Part shown: in pieces, positions 8,619 through 17,574 of the stretch
How the letters are laid out: every line of letters starts with the position of its first letter
Position numbering within the stretch: position 1 is the stretch's first letter
From: an uncultured Polaribacter sp.
Lineage (GTDB): Bacteria > Bacteroidota > Bacteroidia > Flavobacteriales > Flavobacteriaceae
Reading direction: 5' to 3'
Length of the DNA: 64,000 bases
Assembly: GCF_947497125.1 (NCBI RefSeq)
Contig: NZ_CANMFI010000001.1
Location: forward strand, 558,001-622,000
Program-made: the position numbers and the translations under genes
Notes under the pieces: model-generated
Told to the model about the DNA's origin: nothing
The model's input: the letters and a program-made list of their open reading frames with translations, nothing else
Databases searched by the model: none

Positions 8619-9989
8619 TTAAATTTCTTCTTGATAACTAATTGCGTCTTTGTTGGTAATTAATAAATTACACAGACCCGCAATTACTAAACTAATTCCT
8701 GCAACTGTCATTGCATGTATTGCCTCTTCCCCTAATAACCCTGATATAAAATTTATACCATTTAAAGCTGCTACAATTTGTGGTATTACAATAAACATAT
8801 TAAAAATACCCATTATTACTCCCATTTTCTTTGGATCTACAGAACTAGACAACATGGCATAAGGCATCGATAAAATACTACCCCAAGCAATACCAATTAG
8901 TATGAATGAGTATTTTAAAGTTTCTGGAGTTGCATAATTCATATACAAAAAACCAATACCACCCAATACTAAAGAAAATAAATGGACGAACTTTCTGTTT
9001 ATTTTTCGTTTTGAAGTATACAAAACCAACAACAATGCAAAAGCCATAGAAGACAAACCATAAATTCCCATTGCAGAACCCACTAAATTAGAAGATTCCT
9101 GAAACTTTGTATTCGCTTCATTAAAAGATGCTACTTGTAGAGCATCAGACATATTGAATGCTGTTTCTAAAGGAGCAGGTGTGTTAAAAACATGCTCAGT
9201 TAACGCAGGATTTGCCATAGACCACATTGTAAAAAATGCAAACCAAGAAAAGAACTGAATTACCCCTAACTTTTTCATTGTTAAAGGCATGTTTCCGATA
9301 TTGTTAATGATATCTGAAATGAAGTTATTTTTCTTTGCTTTTTCTTTTTCAAACTCCTCCATGTCTTCTGGCGGATATTCATCTGTTGTAAAAACTGTAA
9401 ACAAAATACTGGCTAAAAAAACAAACGCACCAATGGCAAAAGCAACTTTTACAGACATAGGTACTACACCAGAAGCAGCTTCATTAGAAACGCCAAACTG
9501 AGAAACCATCCAAGGTAAATTACTTGCCACCCAAGTACCAATTCCAATAATTAGTGTTTGTACAACAAACCCGTAAGATCTTTGAGATTCTGGCAATTTA
9601 TCTGCCACAAGCGCCCTAAAAGGTTCCATAGAAATATTAATAGACGCATCTAAAATCCAAAGAAAACCAACAGCAATCCATAAAGCAGGAGAGTTTGGTA
9701 CAAAAAATAAGGCCATAGAACTTAAAATTGCACCTACTAAAAAGTAAGGCCTTCTTCTGCCCCATTTCACACTCCAAGTTCGGTCACTCATATACCCAAT
9801 TACTGGTTGTACAAGCAAACCTGTTAGAGGCGCAGCAATCCACAGTAAAGGAATTTCTTCTTTACCGGCTCCTAATGTTTGAAAGATTCTGGACATAAAT
9901 CCACCCTGAAGGGCAAATCCAAATTGTATTCCTAGAAATCCGAAACTCATGTTCCAGATTTGCCAGAAACTTAATTTCTGTTTGTTCAT
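8619..9989 (-). CDS. MFS sugar transporter, probable maltose/oligoglucan importer
   Basis: The 456-residue inner-membrane protein has about twelve hydrophobic segments. The N-terminal half contains [16 protein letters not shown] (about 65-80), the cytoplasmic loop 2-3 signature of glycoside-proton symporters and the sucrose/maltose MFS group (D-R-x-GRRRP). A central cytoplasmic loop rich in Glu/Lys (about 205-225, [18 protein letters not shown]) separates the two six-helix halves. It is the first gene of the leftward operon, ahead of pgmB and the GH65 phosphorylase, so maltose or short maltodextrins are the likely cargo from periplasm to cytoplasm. Confidence 0.85.
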   Translation of the reverse strand: MNKQKLSFWQIWNMSFGFLGIQFGFALQGGFMSRIFQTLGAGKEEIPLLWIAAPLTGLLVQPVIGYMSDRTWSVKWGRRRPYFLVGAILSSMALFFVPNSPALWIAVGFLWILDASINISMEPFRALVADKLPESQRSYGFVVQTLIIGIGTWVASNLPWMVSQFGVSNEAASGVVPMSVKVAFAIGAFVFLASILFTVFTTDEYPPEDMEEFEKEKAKKNNFISDIINNIGNMPLTMKKLGVIQFFSWFAFFTMWSMANPALTEHVFNTPAPLETAFNMSDALQVASFNEANTKFQESSNLVGSAMGIYGLSSMAFALLLVLYTSKRKINRKFVHLFSLVLGGIGFLYMNYATPETLKYSFILIGIAWGSILSMPYAMLSSSVDPKKMGVIMGIFNMFIVIPQIVAALNGINFISGLLGEEAIHAMTVAGISLVIAGLCNLLITNKDAISYQEEI

Positions 9990-10021
9990 TTATCGAATAT
10001 TATTAATGAATATTACGATAA
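9990..10021 (-). promoter_or_regulatory. Inverted repeat in the MFS operon leader
   Basis: TTATCGAATATT (9990-10001) pairs with GAATATTACGATAA (10008-10021), with a single bulged base and a six-base loop. It directly abuts the MFS start codon (complement of 9987-9989), so in mRNA the hairpin would flank the initiation site. A DNA-binding operator is the alternative reading. Confidence 0.4.
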
Positions 10022-10085
10022 GTTTTTATGACTTATCTATTACTATTTTGTGGAATGTAATTTAAAGATAAATCGGTTGATATTT

Positions 10086-10093
10086 CAAAAGTA
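10086..10093 (-). promoter_or_regulatory. Candidate -7 box of the leftward glucan operon
   Basis: On the minus strand this reads TACTTTTG, an exact TAnnTTTG match to the Bacteroidota sigma-A -7 element. It is placed for transcription of the MFS / pgmB / GH65 operon with a leader of roughly 90 nt. No clear -33 TTTG was found. Confidence 0.45.
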
Positions 10094-10132
10094 GTTAATT
10101 TTGATTGAGTAAAAATAAGTAATCTAAAATTT

Positions 10133-11155
10133 TTACGACGACGGTTTCGTAGATTGTCGTATTTTTAAATCGCTAGAAATCACAATTTTTTTAGGCTTAA
10201 ATATTTCTGATTCATTTTCTATTCTATCAATTAAAAGCGCCACAGACTGTTTGCCCATTATATAGCCATGTTGTGCAACTGTTGTGATAGAAGGTGAAGA
10301 AAATTCGGAAATTAAACCATCTGTAAACCCAATAACAGAAAGGTCTTTAGGCACATTTAAACCTTTCTCTTTTGCAATTCTAATAGCTGTTGCTGCATAA
10401 ATTTCATTTACAGCAAAGATTGAATCTATATCTTCATTAAAAAGTTTGATGATTTGTTGCTTTACATCTTGCTTTTCATCTACTTCAACTATTAAATTAT
10501 CAGATGTTTTTAAATAAGATTCTATCAAAGCTTTCTCATACCCCTGCCTTCTTAAAGCACCAACGTTTACATAATTAGGAGTGGTAATCATCCCTATTTT
10601 ACTTCTACCACTTTCTAGTAAATGTTTAGTTGCTTTATACCCTGCACCTACATCATCAACAACTACTTTATCACAAGCTATTTCGTTAACAACACGATCA
10701 AATAATACAAAAGGTATTTCTTCTGACACCAACTCTTTTAAATGATTAAAATCTTTATTTAACAGCGTTTCATTAGCTACAGACATGATAATACCATCTA
10801 CACTTCCGTTTGATAAAACCTTTAAGGTTTCTACTTCTTTTTGATAAGATTCATTAGAGAAACAAACCATAATATGATACCCCTTTTCTATAGCCCCTTC
10901 CTCGATACCCATAATAACCGTAGAAAAAAAATGGTGTACAATTTTAGGGAGTATAACCCCAATTACTTTCGTCTTTTGTGTTCTTAACTGAAGTGCTAAA
11001 TGATTAGGTTTATAGTTATAAAGATTTGCAAATGCTTGTATTTTTTGCTTGGTTTCTTTACTGATTTCGTGACTGTCTTTTAAAGCCTTAGAAACAGTTG
11101 AACTAGAAACACCCAACTCTTTAGCAATTGTCTTTATCGTAATTTTTTGTTTCAT
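10133..11155 (-). CDS. LacI-family transcriptional regulator of the alpha-glucan locus
   Basis: The 340-residue regulator has an N-terminal LacI helix-turn-helix (about 3-50: ITIKTIAKELGVSSSTVSKAL, then the hinge LYNYKPNHLALQLR) and a periplasmic-binding-protein-like sensor core (about 60-335: VIGVILPKIVHHFFSTVIMGIE, VLFDRVVNEIACDKVVVDD, SVIGFTDG). It sits between the two divergent arms of the glucan locus, so a maltose-type effector is likely by position. Candidate operators lie at 10135-10150 and 11226-11241, both upstream of promoter boxes, where a bound regulator would more naturally activate than block. Activator or repressor mode is inference. Confidence 0.9.
   Translation of the reverse strand: MKQKITIKTIAKELGVSSSTVSKALKDSHEISKETKQKIQAFANLYNYKPNHLALQLRTQKTKVIGVILPKIVHHFFSTVIMGIEEGAIEKGYHIMVCFSNESYQKEVETLKVLSNGSVDGIIMSVANETLLNKDFNHLKELVSEEIPFVLFDRVVNEIACDKVVVDDVGAGYKATKHLLESGRSKIGMITTPNYVNVGALRRQGYEKALIESYLKTSDNLIVEVDEKQDVKQQIIKLFNEDIDSIFAVNEIYAATAIRIAKEKGLNVPKDLSVIGFTDGLISEFSSPSITTVAQHGYIMGKQSVALLIDRIENESEIFKPKKIVISSDLKIRQSTKPSS
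10135..10150 (-). promoter_or_regulatory. Candidate LacI-type operator, leftward arm
   Basis: The minus strand reads ACGAAACCGTCGTCGT. It matches 14 of 16 bases of the palindrome at 11226-11241 ahead of susC, including the whole left half-site ACGAAACCGT. It overlaps the last codons of the LacI gene and lies about 41 bp upstream of the candidate -7 box of the MFS operon, a similar geometry to the site ahead of susC. Confidence 0.5.
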
Positions 11156-11225
11156 AATTTTAAATTATGCAATTTTTAGGGGGTAAAATCAACAAATTAA
11201 TGATTCTACAAAAAAACTTATTAAC

Positions 11226-11241
11226 ACGAAACCGTTTTCGT
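11226..11241 (+). promoter_or_regulatory. Candidate LacI-type operator ahead of susC
   Basis: ACGAAACCGTTTTCGT is an imperfect palindrome centred on a CG step (between 11233 and 11234), typical of LacI-family sites. It lies 11 bp upstream of a -33-like TATTG. A near copy occurs at 10135-10150. Confidence 0.6.
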
Positions 11242-11252
11242 AATATCTTAAA

Positions 11253-11284
11253 TATTGAAATTATAAACTTACCTTCTATATTTA
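11253..11284 (+). promoter_or_regulatory. Candidate susC promoter
   Basis: TATTG (11253-11257) is followed after 19 bp by TATATTTA (11277-11284), close to the Bacteroidota TTTG-N19-TAnnTTTG consensus. Expected start of transcription is near 11290, about 60 nt before the susC ATG. Confidence 0.45.
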
Positions 11285-11352
11285 CGAAGTGGAATGTAAA
11301 TTTAATGAAAATCAAAAGCAAATTTACAGTTAATTATTTTAACAAAATATAC

Positions 11353-14265
11353 ATGAAAAAATTTAAACTATTATTAATTGGAGTTCTTTTAACTTCATCG
11401 TTTAGCATGTTTGCACAGCAGACAGTTAAAGGTGTTGTAAAAGAAAAATCATCAGGAGAATCCCTACCTGGTGTAAGTGTAGTAATTAAAGGAACCACAA
11501 AAGGTGCTCAGACAGATTTTGATGGTAAATTTACAATCGATAATGTAAAAACAGGTAACACACTTGTTTTTAGATACCTAGGATTCGAAACACAAGAGAT
11601 TACCATAGAAAACAATTTTAATATTTCTATTTCACTAATTGATTCTGCTGAATCATTAGATGAAATTGTTGTTGTTGGTTATGGCTCTGTTAAAAAAGAA
11701 GATTTAACAGGTACAACTGATTTATTAACTAGCAAAGACTTTAACAAAGGTCCTATTGTATCTGCTCAATCACTTATTAGTGGTAAAGTTGCAGGTGTTA
11801 ATGTAATAGCAGGTTCTGGTGCTCCAGGAGACGGACAAACTATTAATATTCGTGGTACAGGTTCTTTATCTTTAAACAGCCAACCTTTATATGTAATAGA
11901 TGGTATTCCTTTAGATAACGGAGGTGTTGGTGGATCTAGAAACCCTTTAAACTTTATAAACCCTAACGATATTGAAGCTTTTGTTGTTTTAAAAGACGCT
12001 TCTTCAACGGCTATTTATGGTTCTAGAGCAGCAAACGGTGTAATTTTAATTACTACTAAAAAAGGAAAAGACAATGATTTTAAGTTTAATGTTAGTTCTC
12101 AAACTACTGTTTATAGCTTAAGAGATAAAGTAGATGTCTTATCGGGTACACAGTTTAGAAGCCTAATAAATACTATTGGCACTCCTGCGCAAAACGCATT
12201 ATTAGGTGATGCAAATACAGATTGGCAAGAAGAAATTTACACAACAGCTATAGGGCAAGACCATAATTTTAGTGCTTTAGGGAGTGTTTTTGGTGTACCA
12301 ATGAGAGCCTCTTTAGGGTATTCTGAACACGAAGGGATCTTACAAGGAGATAACCTAGAACGTACAACTGCTTCTGTGAGTTTATCTCCGTCATTCTTTG
12401 ATAAACATTTAAAAGTAGAATTAAATGTGAAAGGAATGTATACTGAAAATCAGTTTGCAGACAGAGGTGCAATTGGTGGAGCTGTTAGCTTTGATCCTAC
12501 ACAACCTGTATTTGATGCAAACTCTCAATACGGTGGTTACTTTGCTTGGTTAGATGCTGGTACTGGTAACCAAAATAACCTAGCACCAACAAACCCATTA
12601 GCATTATTAAACTTAATAGATGATAGTGCAGAAATTAGACGTTTTGTAGGAAATGCTAAATTTGATTATAATTTTCATGGTTTTGAAGAATTAACAGCAA
12701 CAGTTAATGTTGGTTATGACACTTCAAACAGTAACGGACGTAAAGTAACAGACGCTTCTATACCTACTTCAGATGCTACATTTAATGGTTCTTTAACAAG
12801 CTATAAGCAAAATTCTGATAATAAGGTTTTTGATGCGTATTTAACTTATCAAAAATCATTTAATGAAGCTCATAATTTAACAGCAGTTCTTGGGCACGCA
12901 TATCAATCTTTTGAATATGATAACTATAGTTATGATAGTGAAGCGGAAGAAGATGGTAATACGTTTGAATTTATAGATAAATCTAAAAATGTATTGTTAT
13001 CATACTTTGCAAGAACAAATTACGATTACAAAGGTAAATATTACTTAACAGCTACTGTAAGAGCAGATGCTTCTTCTAAATTAAACCCAGATGACCGTTG
13101 GGGATTTTTCCCTTCATTTGCGGCTGCTTGGAGTATCCATAAAGAAGATTTTATGGCAGACTCTTTCTTTAACGAGTTAAAATTAAGAGTTGGTTATGGA
13201 GAGATCGGAAACATTAATGGTTTAGGAGACTACCAGTTTTTAACAAGATACCAAGGAAGTACAGATACTGCTAGTTATCAATTTGGCAATGCTTTTTATC
13301 AAACATTTAGACCAGAACCAATTAACAAAGATTTAAGATGGGAAGTTGGAAAAACTTTAAACTTAGGGATAGACTTTTCTTTTCTTGATAGAAGAATCTC
13401 TGGTTCTGTAAATGCATACATTAAACAAACAAATGATCTTATTGCAAGCTCTATTGTAGATCCTTTTACAAATTTTGGAAACAGAATTAATGCAAATATT
13501 GGAAATATGGAAAATAGAGGTGTAGAATTTAATATAAATGCATCTCCTATTAAAACAGATAATTTCGAGTGGTCTATTAACTACAACGTTTCTCTAAACG
13601 ATAACAAAATTACTAAGTTATCTGTAGACCAGCCTCAAGGAGGTATTTCTACTGGTGTTGGTAACAACGTTCAAGTACATAGAGAAGGTGAAACTGCAAA
13701 TAGTTTCCTTGTTTTTCAACAAGTATATGATGCTTCAGGAAAACCTTTAGAAGGTGTATTTGTTGATAGAAATTCTGACAACATTATAAATGATGATGAT
13801 AAATATATTAACGAAGATCCTTTTGGAGATATATTAATGGGTTTTAATACAAATGTAAATTACAAAAACTGGGATTTATCTGTACAAACTAGAGCTAGCT
13901 TTGGCAACTACATGTACAACGATGTTGCTGCAAATAGAGGTGTTCGTGTAAATGCAGTTAATAATAATATTTTATCTAACTTACATGCAGATTACTACAA
14001 TAGTGGTTTTACAGTTATTAATGATAAAACAGCATTAAGTGACCATTTTGTTCAAGATGCCTCTTTCTTTAAAATAGATAACATAGCAATTGGTTACACA
14101 TTAGATACAATTAAAAATACCACGTTTAGATTTTACGGATCATTACAAAATGTTTTAATTGTAACAGACTACCAAGGTTTAGATCCAGAAATTAACTTAG
14201 GTATTGATAATAATTTTTACCCAAGACCTAGATCTCTAGTATTAGGATTAAACATTAACTTTTAA
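11353..14265 (+). CDS. SusC-like TonB-dependent outer-membrane transporter
   Basis: The 970-residue protein imports glycan oligosaccharides across the outer membrane with TonB energy. I chose the ATG at 11353 because it begins a canonical signal peptide (KKFKLLLIGVLLTSSFSMFAQ). The open frame runs 62 codons further upstream, but that stretch covers the promoter and operator. After the signal come a carboxypeptidase-regulatory-like beta-sandwich (QTVKGVVKEKSSGESLPGVSV), the SusC motif DEIVVVGYGSVKKEDLTG, the plug domain (INIRGTGSLSLNSQPLYVIDG) and a long beta-barrel ending in LVLGLNINF with a terminal Phe. susD starts 14 bp downstream. Neighbouring amylases imply maltooligosaccharide cargo. 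Confidence 0.95.
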   Translation: MKKFKLLLIGVLLTSSFSMFAQQTVKGVVKEKSSGESLPGVSVVIKGTTKGAQTDFDGKFTIDNVKTGNTLVFRYLGFETQEITIENNFNISISLIDSAESLDEIVVVGYGSVKKEDLTGTTDLLTSKDFNKGPIVSAQSLISGKVAGVNVIAGSGAPGDGQTINIRGTGSLSLNSQPLYVIDGIPLDNGGVGGSRNPLNFINPNDIEAFVVLKDASSTAIYGSRAANGVILITTKKGKDNDFKFNVSSQTTVYSLRDKVDVLSGTQFRSLINTIGTPAQNALLGDANTDWQEEIYTTAIGQDHNFSALGSVFGVPMRASLGYSEHEGILQGDNLERTTASVSLSPSFFDKHLKVELNVKGMYTENQFADRGAIGGAVSFDPTQPVFDANSQYGGYFAWLDAGTGNQNNLAPTNPLALLNLIDDSAEIRRFVGNAKFDYNFHGFEELTATVNVGYDTSNSNGRKVTDASIPTSDATFNGSLTSYKQNSDNKVFDAYLTYQKSFNEAHNLTAVLGHAYQSFEYDNYSYDSEAEEDGNTFEFIDKSKNVLLSYFARTNYDYKGKYYLTATVRADASSKLNPDDRWGFFPSFAAAWSIHKEDFMADSFFNELKLRVGYGEIGNINGLGDYQFLTRYQGSTDTASYQFGNAFYQTFRPEPINKDLRWEVGKTLNLGIDFSFLDRRISGSVNAYIKQTNDLIASSIVDPFTNFGNRINANIGNMENRGVEFNINASPIKTDNFEWSINYNVSLNDNKITKLSVDQPQGGISTGVGNNVQVHREGETANSFLVFQQVYDASGKPLEGVFVDRNSDNIINDDDKYINEDPFGDILMGFNTNVNYKNWDLSVQTRASFGNYMYNDVAANRGVRVNAVNNNILSNLHADYYNSGFTVINDKTALSDHFVQDASFFKIDNIAIGYTLDTIKNTTFRFYGSLQNVLIVTDYQGLDPEINLGIDNNFYPRPRSLVLGLNINF

Positions 14266-14279
14266 TAAAAAAGAAAAAA

Positions 14280-16169
14280 ATGCAACAAAAATTTAAATAT
14301 TTCATTGTAATCATGATATTCTCTTTAGTAGCAATATCATGTCATGAAGACTTAAATCAATCACCGATTGATCCAGATAGTTTTACAGAACAAGATGTGT
14401 TTTCTAACGCAACAGAAGCACAAAGTGCATTAGCTAAATTATACGCTAGTTTTGCTTTAACAGGTCAACAAGGCCCTGCAGGTCAGGCAGATATTCAAGA
14501 TATTGACGAAGGTTTTTCTCAATACTCTAGAATGTTATTCAATTTAAATGAATTAACAACAGACCACGCAGTAGTTGGTTGGGGAGATGCAGGTTTACCA
14601 GACTTACACGGTATGTATTGGTCTAGTAGTAACGATTTTTCTGAAGCTATGTACTACAGATTGGCACAAGAAGTATCTTTTTGTAACTCATTTATAGACA
14701 ATGCATCTATATTATCAGATACAGAAGTAACTAGTTATATTGCAGAAGCACGTTTTTTAAGAGCTTTTACCTATTATAACTTAATGGATTTATATGGTAG
14801 CGTACCTTTAGTTACTTCTGTAACAACAGAATTACCATCGCAAGCAACAAGAACAGAATTATTTAATTTTATTGAAACAGAATTATTAGAGATAGAAACT
14901 CTTTTAAAAGATAGTGGTTCTAATGAATATGGTAGAGTAGATAAAGTTGCTGCATGGGCATTATTATCTAAATTATACCTAAATGCTGAAGTTTGGACTG
15001 GTGCTACTAAATACACAGAATCTGTAACTTACTCTAATAAAGTAATGACATCTAGCTATATTATAAACACAACGGATGCTAACGGAAACGGATCTGCATA
15101 CGATGAGTTATTTTTAGCAGACAACAATACCAATGGAGCTCAAAATGAATTTATTTTTGCTTTAAATTTTGATGGTCTTAGATCTCAAACTTATGGTGGT
15201 AGTACTTTTATTGTACACGCTGCAATTGGTGGTAGTATGAATGCAACAGATTTTGGAGTAAATGGTGGCTGGGGAGGCTTAAGAACTACTAAAAATTTAG
15301 TAAATAAATTTGACGTAGATGTAGCAGCTTTAAACAACAACCTAGGTACACAATCTGATTGGGGTCTTGTAGGTGATGCAACTTTAAACTCATGGAACGG
15401 ACCAGATATGGAAATGTTTGAAACAGCAACCAACGTATTTTCTATTTATGCTACTTTGAATACTGGTGAAATGAAATTCCGATTCAATGAAGACTGGGGT
15501 AATAACTACGGAGATGATAATAATGATGGTTCTTTAGAAGCAGGAGGAGCAAATATTCCTGTAACTTCAGCTGGTACTTATTTTATAACCTTAGACCTAA
15601 ATAATGCTACCTATACAATTACTCCTTTTGTTGGTGATAGTAGAGGAATGTTTTATAAAGACGGGCAAACTCTAGAAATAGAAGAAATACCAACTTTTGA
15701 AAATGGATACGCCGTAACAAAATTTAAAAACATAGACTCTAGCGGTAATCAAGGTTCTGATGCTGCAGGAGATTTTGTAGACACAGATTTACCGTTACTT
15801 AGAGTAGCAGAAATTTACTTAAACTATGCAGAAGCTACGCTAAGAGGCGGTGGTGGAGATTTAAGTCTTGCCGTTACTAAAATAAACGAGCTTAGAGAAA
15901 GAGCTTATGGCAATACAAGCGGTAACATTAGCAGTGGAGATTTAACCTTAGATTTTGTTTTAGATGAAAGATCTCGCGAGCTATATTGGGAAGGACAAAG
16001 AAGAACAGATTTAGTAAGATATAACTATTTTACTTCAGACACTTATCTATGGCCTTTTAAAGGAGATACTAAAGATGGTTCTGGGGTAGATGATTATAGA
16101 AATATTTTCCCTTTACCGAACAATATTATAACAACAAATCCTAACTTAATTCAAAATACTGGATACTAA
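14280..16169 (+). CDS. SusD/RagB-like glycan-binding lipoprotein with an inserted SusE/F-type module
   Basis: The 629-residue surface lipoprotein (lipobox VAISC, Cys21) acts as the lid of SusC. The N-terminal SusD domain and TPR helices run to about 350 (SYIAEARFLRAFTYYNLMDLYG at 152-173). The C-terminal SusD part resumes near 452 (GMFYKDGQTLEIEEI, LLRVAEIYLNYAEA, LDERSRELYWEGQRRTDLVR). Between them, about 358-450 are not SusD-like. They read as a SusE/SusF-type module (WGLVGD, GEMKFRF, DWGNNYGD, LDLNNATYTI), the same unit repeated three times in the next gene. This accounts for a length about 80-100 residues above common SusD proteins. The reading frame is intact across both junctions, so it is a genuine domain insertion. 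Confidence 0.93.
   Translation: MQQKFKYFIVIMIFSLVAISCHEDLNQSPIDPDSFTEQDVFSNATEAQSALAKLYASFALTGQQGPAGQADIQDIDEGFSQYSRMLFNLNELTTDHAVVGWGDAGLPDLHGMYWSSSNDFSEAMYYRLAQEVSFCNSFIDNASILSDTEVTSYIAEARFLRAFTYYNLMDLYGSVPLVTSVTTELPSQATRTELFNFIETELLEIETLLKDSGSNEYGRVDKVAAWALLSKLYLNAEVWTGATKYTESVTYSNKVMTSSYIINTTDANGNGSAYDELFLADNNTNGAQNEFIFALNFDGLRSQTYGGSTFIVHAAIGGSMNATDFGVNGGWGGLRTTKNLVNKFDVDVAALNNNLGTQSDWGLVGDATLNSWNGPDMEMFETATNVFSIYATLNTGEMKFRFNEDWGNNYGDDNNDGSLEAGGANIPVTSAGTYFITLDLNNATYTITPFVGDSRGMFYKDGQTLEIEEIPTFENGYAVTKFKNIDSSGNQGSDAAGDFVDTDLPLLRVAEIYLNYAEATLRGGGGDLSLAVTKINELRERAYGNTSGNISSGDLTLDFVLDERSRELYWEGQRRTDLVRYNYFTSDTYLWPFKGDTKDGSGVDDYRNIFPLPNNIITTNPNLIQNTGY
15351..15629 (+). other. SusE/F-type glycan-binding module inserted in SusD
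   Basis: Codons about 358-450 of the SusD gene encode one copy of the roughly 90-residue module found in tandem in the downstream SusE-like protein. Shared signatures in order are WG-VG, GE-KFR, DW-NNYGD, a Gly/Ala-rich NIxV turn, AGTY or AGSY, and DLNN-TYTI. Confidence 0.8.
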
Positions 16170-16180
16170 TAACTAAAGAC

Positions 16181-17500
16181 ATGAAAAAAATAATAAATTC
16201 ATTATTCGCTCTAATTATAGTATCAATTGGTTTTACCAGTTGTGAAGATCTTAGTGATAGAGTAATTATAAATTCTGATGTAGAAGCTACCACAGAATTA
16301 ATTATTGAAGAAACCACTCCTATTGTGCTTTTAGAAGCAAATGCAGAAGTTATATCTTTATCTACAAGTTGGGCAGAACCAGATTATGGTTTTAATGCTG
16401 CACCAAATTATAAATTATTGATAGACTTAGCATCTGGAGATTTCACAAATGCTGTAACCGTAAATGTTGGCGATGATTTAGAGAAAACATTTACTACTCT
16501 AGCATTAAATGCAATTGCTTTAGGCTTAGGAGCAGAAGCAGATACCGACACAGATTTAGCAATAAAATTACAAGGTTTTGTTGGGGGTCAATTATTAATA
16601 GATGCTACTGCAAAAACAATCAATGTAACACCATATTCTAGCATATTAGATTTATCTTCTACTTGGGGTGTTGTTGGCTCTGCTGCTAATGATTGGGGTG
16701 CAACTCCAGATTTACCATTTTATACTTCAAGTGATTCTGGTGTTCTAGTAGCATACGTTACTTTAATTGATGGAGAAATAAAGTTTAGAGAAAATAATGA
16801 TTGGGCAAACAATTATGGTGATACTGGTGTTGATGGAACTTTAGATGCAGCAGGAGATAACATAGCTGTATCTGCAGGTTCTTATAAAATTTCTATGGAT
16901 TTAAACAACCTAACTTATACAATAGAAGAATTTAGTATTGGTATTGTAGGTTCTGCATATAATAATTGGGGAGCATCACCAGATTATGCTTTAACTTATG
17001 ATGCATATTCAGACCAATTTAGAGGAATTGTAAAATTAGAAGAAGGAGAAATGAAGTTTAGAATGAATAATGATTGGACTACAGCTTATGGAGATGGTGG
17101 TCCAGGATTATTAGATACTTCAGGTGGTAATATTACAACTACAGCAGGTAGATATATTGTTACAGTTAATTTAAATGATTTATCTTATTCTTTACAACCA
17201 ATAGAGCATATTTGGGGTCTTGTAGGTTCTGCTTATAACGATTGGGGTGCAACACAAGATGCTATATTTACAAGAGATTGGTCTCAGCCAAATGATGATA
17301 TTTGGGTTTTAAACAACGTAACTCTTATCGATGGAGAATATAAGTTTAGATCTAATGAAGCATGGACTCTTAGCTATGGCGATAATGATGTAGATGGAAC
17401 TTTAGAAGATAATGGTGGTAACATACCAGCAACTTCAGGTACTTATTCTTTTGTGCTAGATTTTACAGATCCACAAAACCCTACTTACACAATTAACTAA
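16181..17500 (+). CDS. SusE/SusF-like surface glycan-binding lipoprotein
   Basis: The 439-residue lipoprotein (lipobox GFTSC, Cys21) has an N-terminal SusE-type Ig-like domain (about 25-155, with SLSTSWAEPDYGF) and three tandem binding modules at about 162-249, 253-340 and 345-439. Each module opens with WG or IG followed by VGSAxNDWG and contains GExKFR, a Trp-containing NDW or EAW, and a closing TYTI or SYSL strand. Such modules in Bacteroides SusE and SusF bind starch; the conserved Trp residues are plausible sugar-stacking positions. It follows susD by 11 bp and ends at a strong terminator, so susC-susD-susE form one unit. No separate SusF is present; the module in SusD may compensate. 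Confidence 0.9.
   Translation: MKKIINSLFALIIVSIGFTSCEDLSDRVIINSDVEATTELIIEETTPIVLLEANAEVISLSTSWAEPDYGFNAAPNYKLLIDLASGDFTNAVTVNVGDDLEKTFTTLALNAIALGLGAEADTDTDLAIKLQGFVGGQLLIDATAKTINVTPYSSILDLSSTWGVVGSAANDWGATPDLPFYTSSDSGVLVAYVTLIDGEIKFRENNDWANNYGDTGVDGTLDAAGDNIAVSAGSYKISMDLNNLTYTIEEFSIGIVGSAYNNWGASPDYALTYDAYSDQFRGIVKLEEGEMKFRMNNDWTTAYGDGGPGLLDTSGGNITTTAGRYIVTVNLNDLSYSLQPIEHIWGLVGSAYNDWGATQDAIFTRDWSQPNDDIWVLNNVTLIDGEYKFRSNEAWTLSYGDNDVDGTLEDNGGNIPATSGTYSFVLDFTDPQNPTYTIN
16664..17497 (+). repeat. Three tandem module repeats in the SusE-like gene
   Basis: The three units start near 16664, 16937 and 17213, with a period of about 275 bp. They are clearly related in protein and partly in DNA, for example around GATTGGGGTGCAAC in units 1 and 3. 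This points to internal duplication. Confidence 0.8.
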
Positions 17501-17520
17501 GTATTGTTTTTTAATATTTA

Positions 17521-17557
17521 AAAGGCTATCTATCATATTAAGGTAGATAGCCTTTTT
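17521..17557 (+). terminator. Rho-independent terminator after susE
   Basis: AAAGGCTATCTA (17521-17532) pairs perfectly with TAGATAGCCTTT (17544-17555), with an 11-nt loop and a run of T at the 3' side. It separates susCDE from the T9SS amylase gene that starts 18 bp later. Confidence 0.9.
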
Positions 17558-17574
17558 ATTTAACACCTAATTTT

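Noticed and set aside
11167..11352. 62-codon upstream extension of the susC open frame
   Set aside because: It covers the operator and promoter and precedes a perfect signal peptide start at 11353, so it is untranslated leader.
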